Source of the DNA: Oxyruncus cristatus
Taxonomy: Eukaryota; Chordata; Aves; Passeriformes; Cotingidae
Length of the DNA stretch: 64,000 nucleotides
Assembly (NCBI GenBank): GCA_013399855.1
Contig: VXAY01005881.1
Span: 584,599 to 648,598 of the forward strand
Direction of reading: 5' to 3'
The position numbers and the translations under genes were made by a program. Shown here one piece after another: positions 50,316-61,305 of this stretch; the first letter of the stretch is position 1; each line of letters opens with the position of its first letter. Under the pieces are notes generated by a model. The model was not told the origin of the DNA. It ran no database searches and worked only from the letters and a program-made list of their open reading frames with translations.

Positions 50316-53300
50316 CGGTCAATAAAAGTATCAATAAGAGAATAAGTGTACAGAATATCATTAATATCATTCACCACGGTACATAAGACTGTAAAGAAGT
50401 GTACAAGTATTAAACTAAACATAACACCATTTACTGGGCTAAACCATGACATCTTTTTAGCCTTATTTTAAAAAGAAAGGGTTGAAAAAACTAAACACAA
50501 AAATATTAATATTTGTAAGTGTAGCTTCATGCAATGAGAAACAATATTTAAACTGCTGTTGCTTTATTATTTTAGAAACAGTGCATGCCATGAGAGAAAA
50601 AGAAATGTCAAACTGCCTGCCCAGGCTCAAGATGGCCTTTGAAAGATTTTCCACGTCTCTTTTTACTAAAAGCTAGTTTAGACTCAAGAAAGCATCCAGA
50701 TGAAAGTTTTGCAGAAACAAGACATTTTACATTACTGCTACTTGACAAAAGAAGATAACCATCAAATACATCTACCCAGGGCTTATGCAGATCTCAGGTT
50801 CTCCCCAGTACCCAGCAAGTTCTGCCACAATCCAAGAGAAATGCCTTATGAAACTGCTTGTGTAACTGAGCAAGAGCCATGTAACATACTCTCAGCCTCT
50901 TTCTAGCTGCAAGGAAAAAAGGCTTTCCTTGCCCTTGTTACTCTGTTCAGCACACTGATCTGGAACCACATCATTTTCATTGTTAGAGACTACTGTGCAC
51001 CCTAAAACCTTCTTGCTTCCAGGTGCTGTGTCCTGATGCTACAATAGACAGCACAGGTCTACTAACCCAGATTCCTGTTGGTAGGCTAAGCAACACTCCT
51101 TCAATGAAATAAATGCTTCATCTCCCTTGGACATCTCCCTTAGGGGCCCTTCCCAGCAGTTGTTCCAAATTGAGTTTATCTACTTTGCCCCTGTTTTTAA
51201 TCTCTAAGTAATTTTCTCCATGTCCCCACATGGCATTGTATGTTGAATGTTACAGCAAACAATATTGTATTGTCTTTATCTAGAAACTGTCTGTTTAGCC
51301 AAGAAACACCATTATATTAGTCTAATAGAGATCTATCTTTAGTAAACCCGTGACAGATTTTATACCATTTCCTGTTTACCCTCAGGTATTAAAATATTTT
51401 TGCCTTCAACTTGTAGTATAGTATAATCTGCTACCTTTTCTTCTGTGTATGTATCAAATTTGGTATTTATCTTCTCACTGTTAGATAGCTTCAACAGAAA
51501 TATTTGCTGTCAAAATTTCCACCTTATGAAGCTATCTCTTCCAAAGGCTGAGGTGGAGATTATTTGAGTCCTCAGACTGCAGTATATGAATACGAAGCCC
51601 TGCAACTGCCCTCAATGCAGATACCATTTCCACTTTCTTGATCACTTGCCTTTGAATCCATGGTCAGTACTGTCATCCTTCCTGAAATAATGATATCACG
51701 TATACATTTAATTCCGGGACCATCTCTAAATCTTTCCTCTCTAGCATTCTCGCTGCATTACCTAAGCTTAGTGTCCTCTGTGATGCAGAAGTTGCTAACT
51801 CCTGTTACATAAGTGTAGACAGTTTCCTTTTTCATTACCCAGGATGAGTAAAGACCAGACCTTGCACCTTTCTAGTATTAAGGAATCCAGGCATAAAGGT
51901 GTCACTAGATGATGACTAACCCAGAGACATTTGATGTATCAGGGTTTTTTTTTTTTGAGGGCATAAGGTTTTTTTGGCATCCAGTTTTTCACATAGTGTT
52001 TTCATCTAACAGCCAAAACAAATTACTCAATTTGTCTTTTGTACTAATTATTATTTTTAAATGAAGTTGCTTTACACAGAAGCTTGATCTGAGGTACTGC
52101 AAGACAGTAGTTTAAATTGCACAGTTGCACATTACAAGTTATCATGGTAACATCCTACTCCAGTTCATATGTGAAAGATCATTAATAAATATTTTTTTAT
52201 TTTTGGATCCAAACTGCAAAGGAGATTTAACATTGAATAAAGATCATTAAAGAATTAATATGTATAAAAATATATCTTGAAAAACAGTGAAAATTAGACA
52301 TCATTTCTGTGTGCTTACTGTGCAAACCCAGCTAGGCAAGAAAATAATAAGTATTTGGAGATAAAAATCATTAATAAAATTTGACCCCCATCTTGAAGGA
52401 ATGTCAGCTCATGAAAAAAAATCTGTATTTCAAACCGTAAGAAGTGTTGTGTTTTTATAACTCTGACACCACTAGAACACAAGGCCACTGATTGTGAAGC
52501 TGTTCTTGTAATTATATCCATTTAGGTAGAGCAACTAACTCTAAATCCTCCCCTTTGAAATTCTTCTCCATATGACAGTAGTGAAAAATAATGTGCATTA
52601 ATCATGTATGCACAAGCCTGAGTCAAAAATCAGAGACCCATTGAGTGAAGCCTTGTGCAAACATACTGACAGACAAGCGACGGAATCACGGCATTTTAGA
52701 AATCGGTGTGGGGTCTGCGTTTGATTTAACCTGGATCAGGCTGCCAAGGATTGCACTCACTCCTGAACACAATGTAAGAAGCCATCTCAAGAGAAATTCA
52801 GGGTATGGAAAAGGCAAAAAGGGTGGCAATAACAGTCCCATGAGCATAGGAATGACTGATGTTCTATTTTCAGTTGTTTTGTTCCTCATGACTGACTGAT
52901 TTAGTTAGTTCTTTTAAATTAATGTAACTAAAGTGACAGTATGAGATCCCCATCACCCCCATTTTACCACCAAAAGCTTCTTTTTATCTAAATTCCCCCT
53001 TGGGTAAGAGATGCTTTGAGCTGCAGTCTGCCGCAAGCTCACACACACACCCTAACCGGGAGTCTGAGTACTGTGTGTCTCCCAGCTGGTGAGCTGAACA
53101 ACAACAATTAGGGACTGGACTGAACAAATGATTTACCATCTCTTAGTTGGTGCAGGACAAATTAATGATTTTGGAGGTTGAAAATTGTACTTGGTTTTCA
53201 TGAGAACACAGTATTTTGCAGCTTCCTATAATTTTGTTGAAATTAATACGAAAGGTTCAAATATTTATTAGAGTATTTGGGGACATTGATTTGTATTCAC

Positions 53301-53560
53301 AGGGTGCTTTCCCACACCTTAACAGGAAGCAATTTAAAAAAAAAAAAAAAAGCTAAATCTAAATCGAAATGCAAGTATCACAAAGGAGAGGGCTGGACTT
53401 TTTAATTCTTTTGCACAGCATACAAGGTGAGGATCAGCACCATTTTTGATGCAAGTCTCATGAAAATTAAGAGTAAATAAGTCATATTTCTGAGTGCATA
53501 ATGTGTACATTAAAAATACTGTCTAAAAGTACCAGCGGTACAGAGTATGAATAATACACC

Positions 53561-53593
53561 GACGAGCTCGTCAAAGAGCAAAGTTCTTTGAGC
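53561..53593. other. 12-bp palindrome plus hairpin-forming segment
   Basis: GACGAGCTCGTC (53561-53572) is a perfect 12-bp palindrome. Overlapping it, GAGCT and CAAAGA on the left can pair with TCTTTG and AGCTC on the right (to 53593) around a GCAAAGT loop, with a 3-nt bulge. Weaker pairing extends outward for roughly 16 more positions. It resembles a poor pre-microRNA-type stem, but similar stems arise by chance. Confidence 0.3.
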
Positions 53594-56280
53594 TCATCAT
53601 TGCATACTTGAATAGTGTATGAATATTTTATATTCATGCTAACTGTCATAAAGCAAGTTGAGCTGTTTGTACTAGAAAGGTGTACACATAGCACTACTAT
53701 TCATGTTTACAGTTATCCTGCAAATGTCAGCAAAACGTTTCCCTCTTGTAAGCATCCCCTCTCCCTCCCTCTTTTTAATTCATACATAAAGTTGTTCAAA
53801 AGGACCACACAGCAGCAGGTTGAAAAAACATAAAAGTGACTTCTGGGTATCCAGCCTAGGGAGGAGGCAAACAGAACATTATAATCCAATAATCCAACAC
53901 CCACAGCATGCAGCAAGTTACCTACCACAAACAACGGCTAAAAAGGCCCTTGCTAGATGTGGATTAGAGATGGGGCAGTGGGGAAGGAGGCTAAACAACA
54001 TATAGATACTGACAGAGTCCATCAGAATCTGCAGAAACTAACAGGCAGTGTGGAAATGACCCCCAGACAAAGCAGTCCCATTAGTTTTTATTCCAAATGA
54101 TCACAGCATTATTTGATAGAAGCACCTACAAGAGCCGACACATCAGGATTGCTAATGTTCTTTCTTTGGTAACTCTCTTATCACTTGCTATCAAAAGAAA
54201 AAAACAGAGAGGATTTAAAAGCAAGTAACATTCAACTATAAATTAATATCTATAAATTAACAAGTTGCTAATTAATAAATGCTAAACATTTTCCCTCAAG
54301 AGCACTGAATACTTATGGAAAGCAACTAAGATCTTACTACTTCCATGGTTTGCTTTCAAGGCAAACTGAAACCTCTCAAGGAATAGCTGGCCATCTTTAA
54401 GACACCCCAAAGTTCTGGGGGGCTCCAGGTAGAATGACTTTGTAATTGTTGGCAGCAACAACAAAACGCAAACCTGAGTCTGGTGTCCTCCCATCAGCTC
54501 ATCTGACATTAAGGGAAAGACAGAGGATTGTCTGCTTCTGGCAGTGAATCATCTGGTAACAGACCACGCAGTACCACTCTTGACACAAAGATCACGTCAT
54601 TGTTACCAGAACACTCAGAGAATGGTTTTTAGGAGAAACTGCTCTGTAGCATTGTCACTAATGGGCTTCTCTTGCCAGTTTAAGAGATCAGTAACACTCC
54701 CATCTCCAGATTTTCACCACAGAATGACTCTACACATTGCAAGTTTGCATGTGCCTAGCCATCATCGTCAGGGTCTCCTTACACTTGCTGCATTCGTGAA
54801 CTCCAAACAAGTATTTTGGGATTTGTTTCTCTAGTACTACACCCAGGCACAGAGTGATTTATATAGACAAAACAAAACTGCTAATAATTCTGGTCCTGAG
54901 CAAGCATAAAAGTCTATGATATTAAGTGTACCGGCCTTTCAGTTCCTGCCATAAGGATTAGACTCTTGCTGACATCTGCATAGAAATCAGCTTCTAGTCC
55001 TCTGACGTAACCATCACTTAACATTTAAGAGGTAACATTGAAGACCCGCCACCCAGGAATATTTTTTGAACTTATTCATAATGACTGACATTTTTAAACT
55101 GGGCTACTGCAGAGAAAAGATGTAATGGCTCAGAAGAAGTCAAGACACCAGATAAAGGAAGACCTACCAGACCCTAGTGACAGTATGGCTTACAGTGAAA
55201 TATGAAAAGTTAAATTCAGCCCCTGCATTGATAGCAGATTATTAAGGATTTGTACATTCCCATACATACTGACATCTACTACTAAGGCTTAATCTCAGTG
55301 CTCAGATCTATTTTACCCCACTTAAAAAGAAAAAAAAAAGAAAAAAGAATTTTTCACTGTATTCTTCAAATATTTGTTCATACAGCATAAGCACAAGTCA
55401 AGTTAATTCAAACATATAGCATTTTAAACTACATCATCAGGTTTCTCTATAACCCTCGTCATTCCACACATACAAAAGTCGAGGAGGTTAAAGTCCTGCT
55501 CACTTACAATGAATTTACACAGGTGCTCTCGTCCATAAGAACTACGTAGTGAATTGACTCTCCTTTGGCCCAAGGTGTTCCCAAATTATTAAAAAAGAAT
55601 CAGAATTTTTTTTTCAAATGCTCTACAATTGGAAAACTGTGAAGATTACCACCAGTTTTACTACAAGAATTTGTTGTCCCTAAAAGATTGGCATAATAGC
55701 CTTTATTTTTTTTAAAAAAATCATGCTCCAAGTTATCAAGATGCTCCTGAATCTTTACGACATCCTGCATCCTACATCATCATTGTATTGCTTATAAAGC
55801 AGCTCAGCAAAGTAAAACCTTGAAGAAATCACACAACACTTTCTTTCTTTGCTTTCCTTCTCTCCCTCTCTCTTCGTCTGTGGTATTCTGAGAAGCAAAA
55901 AGAGAGAATTCCTATCAAGATTACTAAATGAGTAAAGTTATCTAGGAGACCCAGTGGTTGTGTTTTTTTCCTGCCTCCTGCGGTCTCTGCAGTAATTAAA
56001 AGGGTGGGCTATAGTCTGAGATCCCCTAATCGTGCTGCAAGTTCTTACATCTCCATTTATGCAAGAGCTATCCATAATTTCTGTAAGTTATTGAGATGCA
56101 GCTGGATGTAATGCAGTCTTGTCAAGATAAGGTAAGCCTTGGCACTACTTCTGTGGGATCAATGATAAGTCCCTGATGTGGAGTATCAGAGGCTGCCAAT
56201 GAGTCACAAGACCTTTGAGTTCCACCAGAAAAGTTGGGCATACGCCCAAATGGGCTTCTAGATTACAAGCCTGTAATGTG

Positions 56281-56330
56281 CTTCTTTCATGCTGATAGAC
56301 ATAAACTTCTTTCATGTCAACACACATAAG
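56281..56330. repeat. 25-bp tandem duplication, diverged
   Basis: CTTCTTTCATG recurs at 56281 and 56306, and both copies continue to an ACATAA end. About 19 of 25 positions match. Confidence 0.6.
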
Positions 56331-58320
56331 CTTTCTTTTAAAATAACTATCAAAAGCGGTTGGTGAATCCGTGTCTCACACGGCCTTCACTGGCCTACAG
56401 ACTTGGATTCCTTCCCTGGATCTGGAAGAGTATTCACAAAGAACAGACCCAAGAAAAAACTACCTACCAGGTACCACAGGGCACTGCCTGCAGATTTTCA
56501 GGGCACAGAAGAACAGGATGGCACCACTCTCCCTATTGACTCGCACGACAAAGAGGTCAGACCACTTTCTGTTGCACGTGCTGCATTCCCTTTTGCATGA
56601 TCCCCCAAAAGCCAACAAGCTCTTCTGTTTTCAGCGGTAACAGACCATATACTGTCCTCGAGCACACACACTAACTTACAACAAGGCATGAATCTATAGG
56701 CCTTTCTGCCGAGACACACACAAAGGGAGGAGGGAGAGGAAAGAGGGCCCCTTTGACTGGTATCAATTACGCACTTCTCCAAGCCACAGTAATGTACCAC
56801 TAATATTATACAGAGGGAGTCCCTTTGGATCCATTCTTAGCTGGTGTTTCTTACCCTCCTTTACAGAAGGATACTGAATAAATGAGGTATTTCTGTGACC
56901 TACAGCAAGCCCGCACACAACTGTTTGTATTATATATGGTTTCATTTTGCTCCCTGGCACTGCTCTTTGGTGGCTGTTACAGCCCATAAAGCCATCTGTT
57001 AGGAACACTCAGTCATAAAATTATTAATGCCTATACCCTAAAACCAACCCTAAGTAAATAAACAGTACCAGAAGGCCCAGTGCAAAATTCTGGGATGTTA
57101 AATACACAGAACCATAAATCTTCTTAATACTTCTACATGATATTATGTATTCACTTGAAATTCTAACAGGGAAAGACTAGACAGAAGTGGCTTCTGGGAC
57201 AGCACACTGCAGATTTGCCTCAGAGTGGAGCCCCACTTGAAAAAATCTGGGAAACTAAATGAATCCTTGTGACATTTAGAGCTAATAATAGAGAATTATG
57301 AAATTAAGAAAGAAAGTTCCTAACAAAGAAGCTCAGGGCACATATAATCTTTAAGGTTCAAAATGCAGGGGACAGAGTATCCTCCTTTCTCAAGAATTTG
57401 AGTGACTCAAACTTGGGACAAAGGACATTTATTTGGATACATGGCACTTGCAAGCATGAAGAAAATATTAAGAAATTAAGGACGGCTGAATTTTTAGCAC
57501 TGTAATGGCAAGTCTCTTGAGTACAAGACACAGAACTGCCACCTCAGTCACTTGGCACTGGCTCCTACCTTAACTTAAAGCAGGAAACTCTCCACCCTCC
57601 ATCATGCTCCCTTTGACTGTATTTGCCAAGGGGGTCTCCAGAAGGCTGGCCTGGAGCCTGGCCTGTCAAGTCTCCCATAGAGGATGAAAGACAGCCAACT
57701 CCACTTCCCACAGCCGACTCCACTTCCCACCCCTCCGGGCAGCCAGAGCCACATTTCGTGTGTGCCCAGCACAGAAGAGCAGCCTGTCCCTGCTGTCTGG
57801 TAGCCACAGATATCAACAAATAACATCAGCTGGAGTTCCCAGGACCTAAGCATCTGCTGGAGCAGGAGAGAAGCTGCGGTGCTGCTGGCATTAAGTGTAT
57901 ATTTTAAAAAGGTCTGGTCTTAATGAGGTTCATCAGCTCCCTAGCTGCAGTTTGGCATCAACAGCAGTAAGTCCAAGTGCTTGCAGGCTGGGTATAAAAT
58001 GATGCAGTATCTGGTTTACAAATGCCAGCCCTGCAAAAAGCCCAAGACTTGGCTAAAGATGCACAAATACTCACAGCCTGGAAACCAGCTGCCCCCAGGG
58101 AAGCCAATATTGTCAACAGTGAATCAGTGCATGGTATAATACCACTCCTAGACACGATATATTTACTCTAAAGAACTCACCAACCTTAAGTCTTAGCCCC
58201 AGTGCAATCACCATCTCAAGAGCTTACTGGAACTTACATCAGCATTGCTCAGCTTAGCTGGGTTGGTACTAACTTCAAAGCAGCTTGAAAGGAAATCTTC
58301 AAAGGTATCTCTTATTCTAC
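56331..58320. other. Non-coding stretch, no gene seen
   Basis: Slightly GC-richer around 57600-57850, where overlapping open frames occur on both strands, a sign of low stop density rather than coding. Contains the 19-bp duplication at 57692. Confidence 0.5.
57692..57729. repeat. 19-bp tandem duplication, two copies
   Basis: CAGCCAACTCCACTTCCCA (57692-57710) is followed directly by CAGCCGACTCCACTTCCCA (57711-57729). A single A/G difference separates them, so the event is recent. Confidence 0.93.
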
Positions 58321-58347
58321 AAAAAAAAAAAAAAAAAAAAAAAAAAA
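58321..58347 (+). repeat. Poly(A) tract, at least 27 A
   Basis: A-run of 27 directly abutting an N gap, so the true length is unknown. The sequence resumes with AAGAGAGC after the gap. Confidence 0.9.
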
Positions 58348-58351
58348 NNNN
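58348..58351. other. Assembly gap of 4 N
   Basis: Four undetermined bases at the end of the homopolymer, presumably where sequencing or consensus calling failed. Confidence 0.98.
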
Positions 58352-59104
58352 AAGAGAGCAACAAAAAAAATAACAGAGTAAACCTTTACTTCAATAGAGA
58401 ATAATTTCTACTTCCTAGGAACCTCTGTTAAGCGCTAAAACCATAGTAAACTACCAGAAAACAAGTAAGAAGTCACTTTACATTTTATTCTCTTTATTAA
58501 ACCTTCCAAATTTTTCAAATCTTACTATGGCAATGCATTGGAAATAGGAGGCTCTTGTTCCAAACAGTTAATGTATTTTGCTACAGTTTAAAAATACGGT
58601 GCCCTTTTTTCACCTCATCTCACTCAGTTCGTGTCCACAAATTGTGCACCTTTCACTTTTTAACTCAAGGTTTTGCTTCTTAATCACAGAGGGAAGAAGT
58701 TCAGTTGTGAGAGTCACAAACACAGGGTTCTTTATTTACAGTGTGTTGCACATCTGGGTTTTCTCCTAAACTGCCAACTTCCGTAAACTGGGTTGTGATT
58801 TTTACTGTGAAACACATTTTGACACATCACATAAAAACCCAAACACCTTACATTTTTCTGTCTGGGTTCCTTGAGACCTTGAATACCATGGAAATATGTT
58901 TTATATATGTCAGAGCTCTGTAGACCAGGAATTGGAGGGAAAAACTCAGACTAGACCTAGTAATGCAGAAAGTTTCATATGACAATGGAAATAGATTACA
59001 ATAATCATAAATCACCCACCACACACAGGTTGGGGCTGCAGTTCAATTTTCAAATTAAGATTTATAAAAACTGAGTTCTGTTTCTAGTTCCAATGCAAAT
59101 TTCC
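58352..59104. other. Non-coding stretch, no gene seen
   Basis: AT-rich. Nothing recognisable. Confidence 0.5.
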
Positions 59105-59185
59105 ATTGCAACTTCTGATAAATGATTTCATTTCTTTGTGCTTCATTTCTGCCAAACAGGAATCATTCCCTTCTTTTATTTACAC
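59105..59185 (+). mobile_element. MIR-type SINE relic, sense
   Basis: Retains TGATTTCATTTCTTTGTGCT then TCATTTCTGCCAAACAGGAA and TCATTCCC. This corresponds to the MIR segment around the CTCAGTTTCC/TGTAAAA(T/C)AGG core. Only about 80 bp are recognisable. Confidence 0.55.
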
Positions 59186-59314
59186 TATCTATTTAGAAAT
59201 TAAGATTTTCTGGAAAGGAAGCTGAGAAGAGACAACAGTAGTGGGAACTCTTTCTTAGCTGGGTTCTTAAGTGCCCAATCTGATCAAGGCTTGGACTTCT
59301 TAATGTTACTTTAA

Positions 59315-59385
59315 TACTGATGAACTTTCCCTAGGTCACACAAAAAGACAATGTTGCTGCCAGAAGGAAAACTTTAAGCCAACAG
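59315..59385 (-). mobile_element. MIR-type SINE relic, antisense
   Basis: GAACTTTCCCTAGGTCACAC, then GTTGCTGCCAGAAGGAAAAC, matches the antisense MIR landmark (ACTTGCCCAAGGTCACAC...GTGGCAGAGC). It sits about 130 bp from a sense-oriented relic, giving an inverted pair of old SINEs. Confidence 0.5.
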
Positions 59386-60919
59386 CAAACATCATCTCCA
59401 GTGACATTCTTTGATGTCTCACATCACATTGTATTTGTAAACAGAATACCTTGATGTATTTTCTACTTTACTGGCTGGCACATTATCATAATGATCTTTT
59501 ACAGACCAGATGGATGCAGCAGTCATTCTTACCCGTTATGTGTCCTACTGTGTTCCTCCACAACCACAGTGCTTTAGACAAAACAATATTTTTACATATC
59601 AACCCCTAATTTAATCCATTTGCACGTTCTCTACACCCAGCCCACCTGACCCCAGCAGACCCTCAGTGAATCCTGGTCAAACCCTGCATCCTCTTAAGAG
59701 GGGCATTTTCCAGTTTTCTGCTATGCAACAGGTTTCCTTCGAGAGTGGGGGGACTCAATAGATCTGTATTTTGTAAATTACATATGTCGAAAGATATTCT
59801 AGGCACTCTATAATTAGCCAGCAAGGAAAAGCATTTCTGATTCATTAGGTCAACTTTAATGGTTTCCTCATTAAAAGTTTTTGCTGTTAAGCTGACAGAA
59901 GCTAGAATTTAATAGTAGCTTCTGGCACTTTCTTTATTAGCTGATCTCTATTGAATCAGTCTTTATCACCTGAAGAGATATTTTAAATGGAAATTCCTCA
60001 GCCCCAAGCAACCTAGATTGACCAAAGGCCTAGAGATTGCTCTGTCCCTGCTTTAATAAACTGACTGTATATATTGCTGCAAAGGTCAGTCCTCATTAGT
60101 CAGTGATGGCTATGCAAGATTTAACACATTATATTCCAGTACTAATTTGTCATTTGTTGATACTGACATATTCTTGTTGATATTAAGTATCTATTAGATA
60201 GAATTTATAAATGTTAATCTCTGGAGATCTTTTAAAAGAATTGTTCCCTTCCCACCCAATTCACAGTGCTGGATAGTTCTGTGGTCGGTACGAGCTAACT
60301 GCTGTTAATGTGGCAATTAAGTTCTTTTCCTGTCCCCTTTGAATACAAATCAGTCAAAGAAAAGTGACAGGCTCATATTGTACATGCCTGGGGATGAGTA
60401 CTTTCACAGACAGCTCGTGGAAGCTTGGATTCCCGTTTGTCATGTTTCAGCCAAACCAAATCACAACTCATGCTAATGTTCTTGGGCTCGCAGGGGAGAG
60501 GATTCTTTCTTTAAAAGGGCAAAACTGTATTTCTTCCGTTTCTCAATGTCTGCTAGATATTGTATTTTCCCAGACAGCAAGTCCACCCAGCTCTAGACAG
60601 TAATAAGCTTGAACAACTTGGTTATTTAGAATATACAAACTGCAAATACAGAAAAGAATTGTGCCCACTGAAACCAATCAAGTTTGTGCTATGTTAATTA
60701 AAAACTATCTTCCTCAGGAGACTAACTTGATTTTTTTAATGGCTCCTTAATAGGTGTCTTGCTCTGAGTTTGCAAGTCACTTAAAAAAAGCCAGCTCCTA
60801 TTCAAACTTCTGATTCCGGCTGGGAATTTGAGGAACTTACAGAATATTTTACAAGAGATGCTTGTCTAAAAAATTAGGTATTATCCCAGGAGTTGAGAGT
60901 TAGGGATATAATCCACACA
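59386..60919. other. Non-coding stretch, no gene seen
   Basis: AT-rich sequence with no supported exon or repeat. Confidence 0.5.
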
Positions 60920-61155
60920 GTTCTCACTGAGGCTGCCTATGACCTTGAAGAAACTCTCTCTCAGGGCTTCAATTTCCACAGACACAAAGTAAAGGTGACA
61001 TTTGCCTTCTCTGGTGTTGGGTCTATCTTGTCTGCCTGGATCATAAATTCTGTGTTGGCAGGGACTCCCTCTTGCAATTTGTTTGTAAAATGCCTAGTGT
61101 GGCACTTTACAAGCTGTAGCAGCTAGTCTAATACAAATTAAAAATAGTAATTCAT
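60920..61155 (+). mobile_element. Near-complete ancient MIR-family SINE, sense
   Basis: The order of blocks follows an old amniote MIR-like SINE almost to its 3' end. Blocks are TATGACCTTGAAGAAACTCT, AGGGCTTCAATTTCCACAGA, AGGTGACATTTGCCTTC, ATCATAAATTCTGTGTTGGC with AGGGACTCCCTC, then TTTGTTTGTAAAATGCCTAG. A TAATACAAATTAAAAATAGT tail ends it, like the terminal (AAT)n of such elements. The tRNA-derived 5' part is not clear. Old, diverged and inactive. The subfamily is not assigned. Confidence 0.7.
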
Positions 61156-61227
61156 ATGTCAACATACTGATTTTTCCCATCATAAGCCTATGTAGGAGCC
61201 CTAAGCAGAGTTTATTCTATACAGTAT

Positions 61228-61305
61228 CAGGTGAGAGAACTGAGAAAGAGAAGTCACATGAGATAGGAAGACAGAGGCAGTTCAGATCCCTGCTTCTTCC
61301 CTCTT
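61228..61305 (-). mobile_element. Possible MIR-type relic, antisense
   Basis: GGTGAGAGAACTGAGAAAGA, then GAAGTCACATGAGATAGGAA and CAGTTCAGATCCCTGC, resembles the antisense MIR layout (GAGGAAACTGAGGC...GTCACA...GGATTCGAACCC). Weaker than the neighbouring copy at 60920-61155. Confidence 0.4.

Larger units (their letters stand above)
48530..56280. other. Non-coding stretch, simple repeats only
   Basis: Holds an AAAC-rich tract (50272-50315), T12 at 51945-51956, A17 at 53336-53352 and an inverted-repeat-rich patch at 53546-53650. It also holds a pyrimidine-rich tract at 55838-55880. No exon is supported over about 7.7 kb. Confidence 0.5.

Noticed and set aside
55838..55880. Pyrimidine-rich tract considered as a splice acceptor
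   Set aside because: No AG-bounded open exon with a donor follows it.
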